Assembly (NCBI GenBank): GCA_902774925.1
Contig: CACYKE010000012.1
Location: forward strand, 1 to 50,047
Direction: 5' to 3'
Length of the DNA: 50,047 nucleotides
From: an uncultured Prevotellaceae bacterium
Lineage (GTDB): Bacteria > Bacteroidota > Bacteroidia > Bacteroidales > Bacteroidaceae
Shown here piece after piece: positions 49,904 through 50,047 of the stretch (positions within the stretch are counted from its first letter, which is position 1; every line of letters starts with the position of its first letter). Below the pieces are notes generated by a model, which did no database searches, had not been told where the DNA came from, and saw only the letters and a program-made list of their open reading frames with translations. The position numbers and the translations under genes are program-made.

Positions 49904-50047
49904 ATGACACGAACCGGAACAATAAATAATGCACTGAATATGAGGGGCTTACAAGAAATACCTCCCCCAGTTTCTAGAAATCATATAAAAATACGCTACA
50001 CGTTAAGAGGTGCTCTCTGCGCCCTTAGTATGACTAGGGACTGGTAC
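49904..50047 (+). CDS. Partial ORF running off the window
   Basis: An open frame of 48 codons from ATG 49904 to the window end, starting MTRTGTINNALNMRGLQEIPP. It has a Bacteroidetes-like -7 element upstream but no recognisable family signature, and the rest of the gene is outside the window. It may be an unrelated open stretch. Confidence 0.35.
   Translation, partial: MTRTGTINNALNMRGLQEIPPPVSRNHIKIRYTLRGALCALSMTRDWY

Noticed and set aside
49704-49934. Minus-strand 76-residue ORF
   Set aside because: It covers a Bacteroidetes promoter and the start of a plus-strand frame, and has the phenylalanine/serine-rich composition of a shadow frame.
1-50047. CRISPR arrays, rRNA, insertion sequences
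   Set aside because: No regularly spaced direct repeats of CRISPR size, no ribosomal RNA signature and no transposase motif were seen on either strand.

Overview
The window looks like a chromosome segment of a Prevotella-type gut or rumen Bacteroidales. The evidence is: Bacteroidetes promoters of the form TTTG-N19/21-TAnnTTTG in front of many genes; gldH; a purH-mreBCD-mrdA-rodA cluster; a GH57/GT4/debranching-enzyme glycogen operon; and a bifunctional GH10 xylanase/feruloyl esterase next to a GH3 beta-xylosidase, an arrangement I recall from the xylanolytic cluster of Prevotella ruminicola. No rRNA, tRNA, CRISPR array or transposase was seen.

Layout. 1-240: a short phage-lysozyme-like remnant and a perfect hairpin. 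243-3254 (minus): sugar porter, single-domain response regulator, aroB. 3358-6129 (plus): DNA polymerase III delta' subunit, ricT, gldH. 6143-12532 (minus): an IMP-cyclohydrolase-only purH, then mreB, mreC, mreD, mrdA and rodA, the cell elongation machinery. 12722-14125 (plus): an OmpP1/FadL-type porin. 14206-24234 (minus): hemicellulose operon 1, reading DUF6057-like membrane protein, haem-motif beta-propeller lipoprotein, GH97, GH3 and GH10-CE1. 24383-32413: an apparent integrative island. 32593-41560 (minus): hemicellulose operon 2, reading GH3, GH31, GH10 and a two-domain esterase. 41716-46450 (minus): glycogen operon. 46568-47491 (minus): lipid kinase. 47564-49098: divergent AlbA_2 protein and potassium channel. 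49235-end: a small antitoxin-like ORF, a broken small ORF and a gene running off the edge.

The two hemicellulose operons appear to have been adjacent before the island inserted between the 3' end of one and the promoter of the other. Together they supply xylan backbone cleavage (two GH10), ester removal (CE1 and an alpha/beta hydrolase), side-chain or terminal sugar release (GH31, GH97) and oligomer hydrolysis (two GH3). No SusC/SusD pair or hybrid sensor is visible. The sugar porter may import released monosaccharide, and the glycogen operon stores or mobilises glucose.

The island (about 8.0 kb) is bounded by 22-base direct repeats with one mismatch. It carries a tyrosine recombinase and two overlapping helix-turn-helix genes, then AT-rich cargo. 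The cargo is a strong plus-strand promoter followed by a pseudoknotted RNA ending in a U-run, four genes of unknown function, and a convergent pair encoding a NYN-domain/OST-HTH-type putative nuclease and a KilA-N protein. It has no recognisable mobilisation, replication or transposase gene. The RNA-led four-gene cassette and the NYN/KilA-N pair are the best candidates here for an undescribed, possibly defensive, system; their function is not shown by the sequence.
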